Positions 14,375 to 15,292 of a stretch of 15,292 nt of DNA are shown here, in pieces (within the stretch, counting starts at the first letter, position 1; each line of letters starts with the position of its first letter). The translations under genes were made by a program, and so were the position numbers. The stretch lies in NCBI GenBank assembly GCA_040003205.1, contig JBDUDA010000045.1, positions 1 to 15,292 on the forward strand. The letters run 5' to 3'. The notes beneath the pieces are model-generated. The model made no database searches and had not been told where the DNA came from. It worked only from the letters and a program-made list of their open reading frames with translations. This DNA comes from JALYIM01 sp040003205 (lineage in GTDB: Bacteria; Acidobacteriota; Terriglobia; Terriglobales; Acidobacteriaceae).

Positions 14375-14764
14375 CGCCTCGGCGGGGGTCGGTACAACGA
14401 TTGACGCCACCGCTGGCAGCGCCAGCGCCGCCGCCACGCCTACTTTTTGAATCAAGGCCCTTCGTGATAAGTCTATTTTAATTCCGGGTGGTGGCATTCG
14501 ATTGAGTAATAACCCAGCTTTTGCCAATTGCGTTAAAGCCATCCAAACCAAATCTTCGTCCATGTGCGCACTGGAGGCTCGCAGTTTCTTGGCGATATCT
14601 GCGACCGTATGTGTGCCATCGGAAAGCTTCCAGACAGGTCCAGCAAACTCATTTAAGCAGTGCGCCCGGTCTGTGTCTTTGTCGTACACAAGAAATTCGT
14701 CACCGATTTGGCGCAGGATCGCATTTTTTCTCTGAGGAATAAAACGGGATACAACTCTACTCAT
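14285..14764 (-). CDS. PqqD-like domain + twin-arginine signal-like segment + six-cysteine knottin-like tail, copy 1
   Basis: 159 residues from ATG 14764, with GAGG 5 bases upstream; an in-frame GTG at 14794 is less likely. Residues 14-90 are PqqD-like: ILRQIGDEFLVYD, CLNEFAGPVWKLSDG (36-50), VADIAKKL, MALTQLAKAGLLL. PqqD domains bind peptide substrates in RiPP-type pathways and are predicted here to be cytosolic. Residues 98-107 (DLSRRALIQK) resemble a twin-arginine motif and are followed by a hydrophobic run, LALPAVASIVVPTPAEA (114-130), with a possible signal-peptidase site after Ala130. The remaining 29 residues hold cysteines at 133, 140, 146, 147, 151 and 157 (C-x6-C-x5-CC-x3-C-x5-C), with NG, QCCSGRC and a terminal Gly. 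That spacing matches inhibitor cystine knot miniproteins. It is the first intact gene after the HprK-like gene. Role as precursor of a secreted miniprotein is inference; an anchored cysteine-rich protein is possible. Confidence 0.78.
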   Translation of the reverse strand: MSRVVSRFIPQRKNAILRQIGDEFLVYDKDTDRAHCLNEFAGPVWKLSDGTHTVADIAKKLRASSAHMDEDLVWMALTQLAKAGLLLNRMPPPGIKIDLSRRALIQKVGVAAALALPAVASIVVPTPAEAVSCLKNGKPCTLDSQCCSGRCNNTHVCSG

Positions 14765-14877
14765 GATTACCTCGTTTGCGCGAAATGATAGCACACCTGA
14801 AGTTCAGCAATGCCCTAAAAGACTCTATCCATCCACTGTTACGCTCACCAGCTCGCATAAAATCTGCCTAGACGATC
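14765..14877. other. Gap between HprK-like gene and copy 1
   Basis: 113 bases without a supported gene. It contains the Shine-Dalgarno of copy 1 near 14769-14773 on the minus strand. I saw no well-spaced -35/-10 pair (a TTGCTG and a TATCAT are only 14 bases apart) and no terminator. Confidence 0.4.
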
Positions 14878-15292
14878 TTAGCTACATTTGGTGGAGAAGC
14901 GAGACCGGGGCGCATAATTTAGGTTTTCTATATTCTTCAATATCGATTCGACCACTTCCTGCGCCTCGCCTCGGGTACCTTCCAGTACCACAGCTTTTTG
15001 AACGGTTTTTTTCAGAGTGGCAAGAGCTTTTTCGGGCTGGCTGCGCGCCGCAATTGAGTTCTCCATCAAACCAAGTACAGCCTTGCCCGGTGAAAGCACC
15101 CTTGGACGCCAGCGCGCGCCGAACCTATAGCGAGCCAATATAACGAACGATACCGGTAGTGATAGATTCGCGGATTTCGCTCCCAATTCCGCCGCCGTGA
15201 CTCTGGTTCTATCTCCGTCTTCGGGTTTGCCTTTTCGAATGGAGAGCGGCCTCGGGAAAGGATGAACCGATCCGTTAGCATCCAGAACGGCG
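14878..15292 (-). CDS. HPr-kinase-like (HprK-related) protein, C-terminal fragment, runs off right edge
   Basis: 138 codons are open from the right edge to a TAA at 14878-14880; the start and the P-loop are outside the window. The visible part begins AVLDANGSVHPFPRPLS and continues with VTAAELG, LPVSFVILARYRFGARWRP, LSPGKAVLGLMENSIAARSQPEKAL and LEGTRGEAQEVVESIL. This combination of a DG-V-P-PRPLS strand, a hydrophobic RYR-GARWRP strand and the SPG-A-L-L--N--AAR helix is what I recall from HprK-related kinases found beside PqqD-like genes. In other loci such proteins share the HPr kinase/phosphorylase fold and are proposed to act in peptide or polysaccharide modification. The assignment rests on pattern memory without the catalytic motifs, so it is moderate. 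It is upstream of the two cysteine-tail genes on the same strand and is likely part of the same cassette. Confidence 0.55.
   Translation of the reverse strand, partial: AVLDANGSVHPFPRPLSIRKGKPEDGDRTRVTAAELGAKSANLSLPVSFVILARYRFGARWRPRVLSPGKAVLGLMENSIAARSQPEKALATLKKTVQKAVVLEGTRGEAQEVVESILKNIENLNYAPRSRFSTKCS

Noticed and set aside
14226..14450. Plus-strand frame of 74 codons with several cysteines
   Set aside because: It lies antisense to the two cysteine-tail genes, and its composition reflects the opposite strand.
15066..15281. 71-codon minus-strand frame at the right edge
   Set aside because: It overlaps the HprK-like frame, which is open to the window edge and shows recognisable family patterns.

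Overview
The window looks like an envelope-glycan island of a Gram-negative, soil-type bacterium. Base composition is moderately GC-rich by eye (not counted). The style of the genes (polysaccharide co-polymerase plus TPR protein plus ligase, an outer-membrane beta-barrel protein, a PqqD/HprK-like cassette) makes Acidobacteriota my best guess. This is inference only: there is no rRNA or other marker gene here.

Left block (1-5224, all minus strand, read right to left): a very tight operon for an activated amino sugar of the pseudaminic/nonulosonic acid type. The order is pseB-like UDP-GlcNAc 4,6-dehydratase, pseC-like DegT aminotransferase, a GNAT acetyltransferase in the PseH position, a Gfo/Idh/MocA oxidoreductase, and a two-domain protein that joins an SpsF/PseF-type cytidylyltransferase to a class-III (glutamate-1-semialdehyde type) aminotransferase. 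The last gene runs off the left edge. The last two junctions are 4-base ATGA overlaps. A minus-strand alkaline-phosphatase-superfamily hydrolase (5302-6747) lies upstream of this operon.

Middle block (6934-12664, plus strand): an exopolysaccharide assembly set. It holds a Wzc-like co-polymerase/tyrosine autokinase, a membrane-anchored TPR protein with a C-terminal jelly-roll-like domain, an O-antigen ligase/Wzy-type polytopic protein, and a small secreted beta-barrel outer-membrane protein. The divergent 186-base gap at 6748-6933 holds a plausible promoter and an AT-rich leader hairpin for this operon.

Right block (12648-15292, minus strand): the most unusual part. From right to left it holds the C-terminal end of an HPr-kinase-like protein (partial, off the right edge), two tandem related small genes, and an NTP_transf_5-type nucleotidyltransferase. 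Each small gene encodes a PqqD-like domain, then a twin-arginine hydrophobic signal-like segment, then a short six-cysteine tail with the spacing C-x6-C-x5-CC-x3-C-x5-C, which is the layout of inhibitor-cystine-knot (knottin) miniproteins. The second copy is split by an apparent one-base insertion near 13973-13976. Removing that base restores a protein that aligns without gaps to the first copy across the following 39 residues. I suggest a secreted-miniprotein or RiPP-like system whose precursors carry their own PqqD-type domain. The function is not established by the sequence.

No tRNA, rRNA, CRISPR array, transposon or long DNA repeat was seen. No gene-free stretch exceeds 300 bases.
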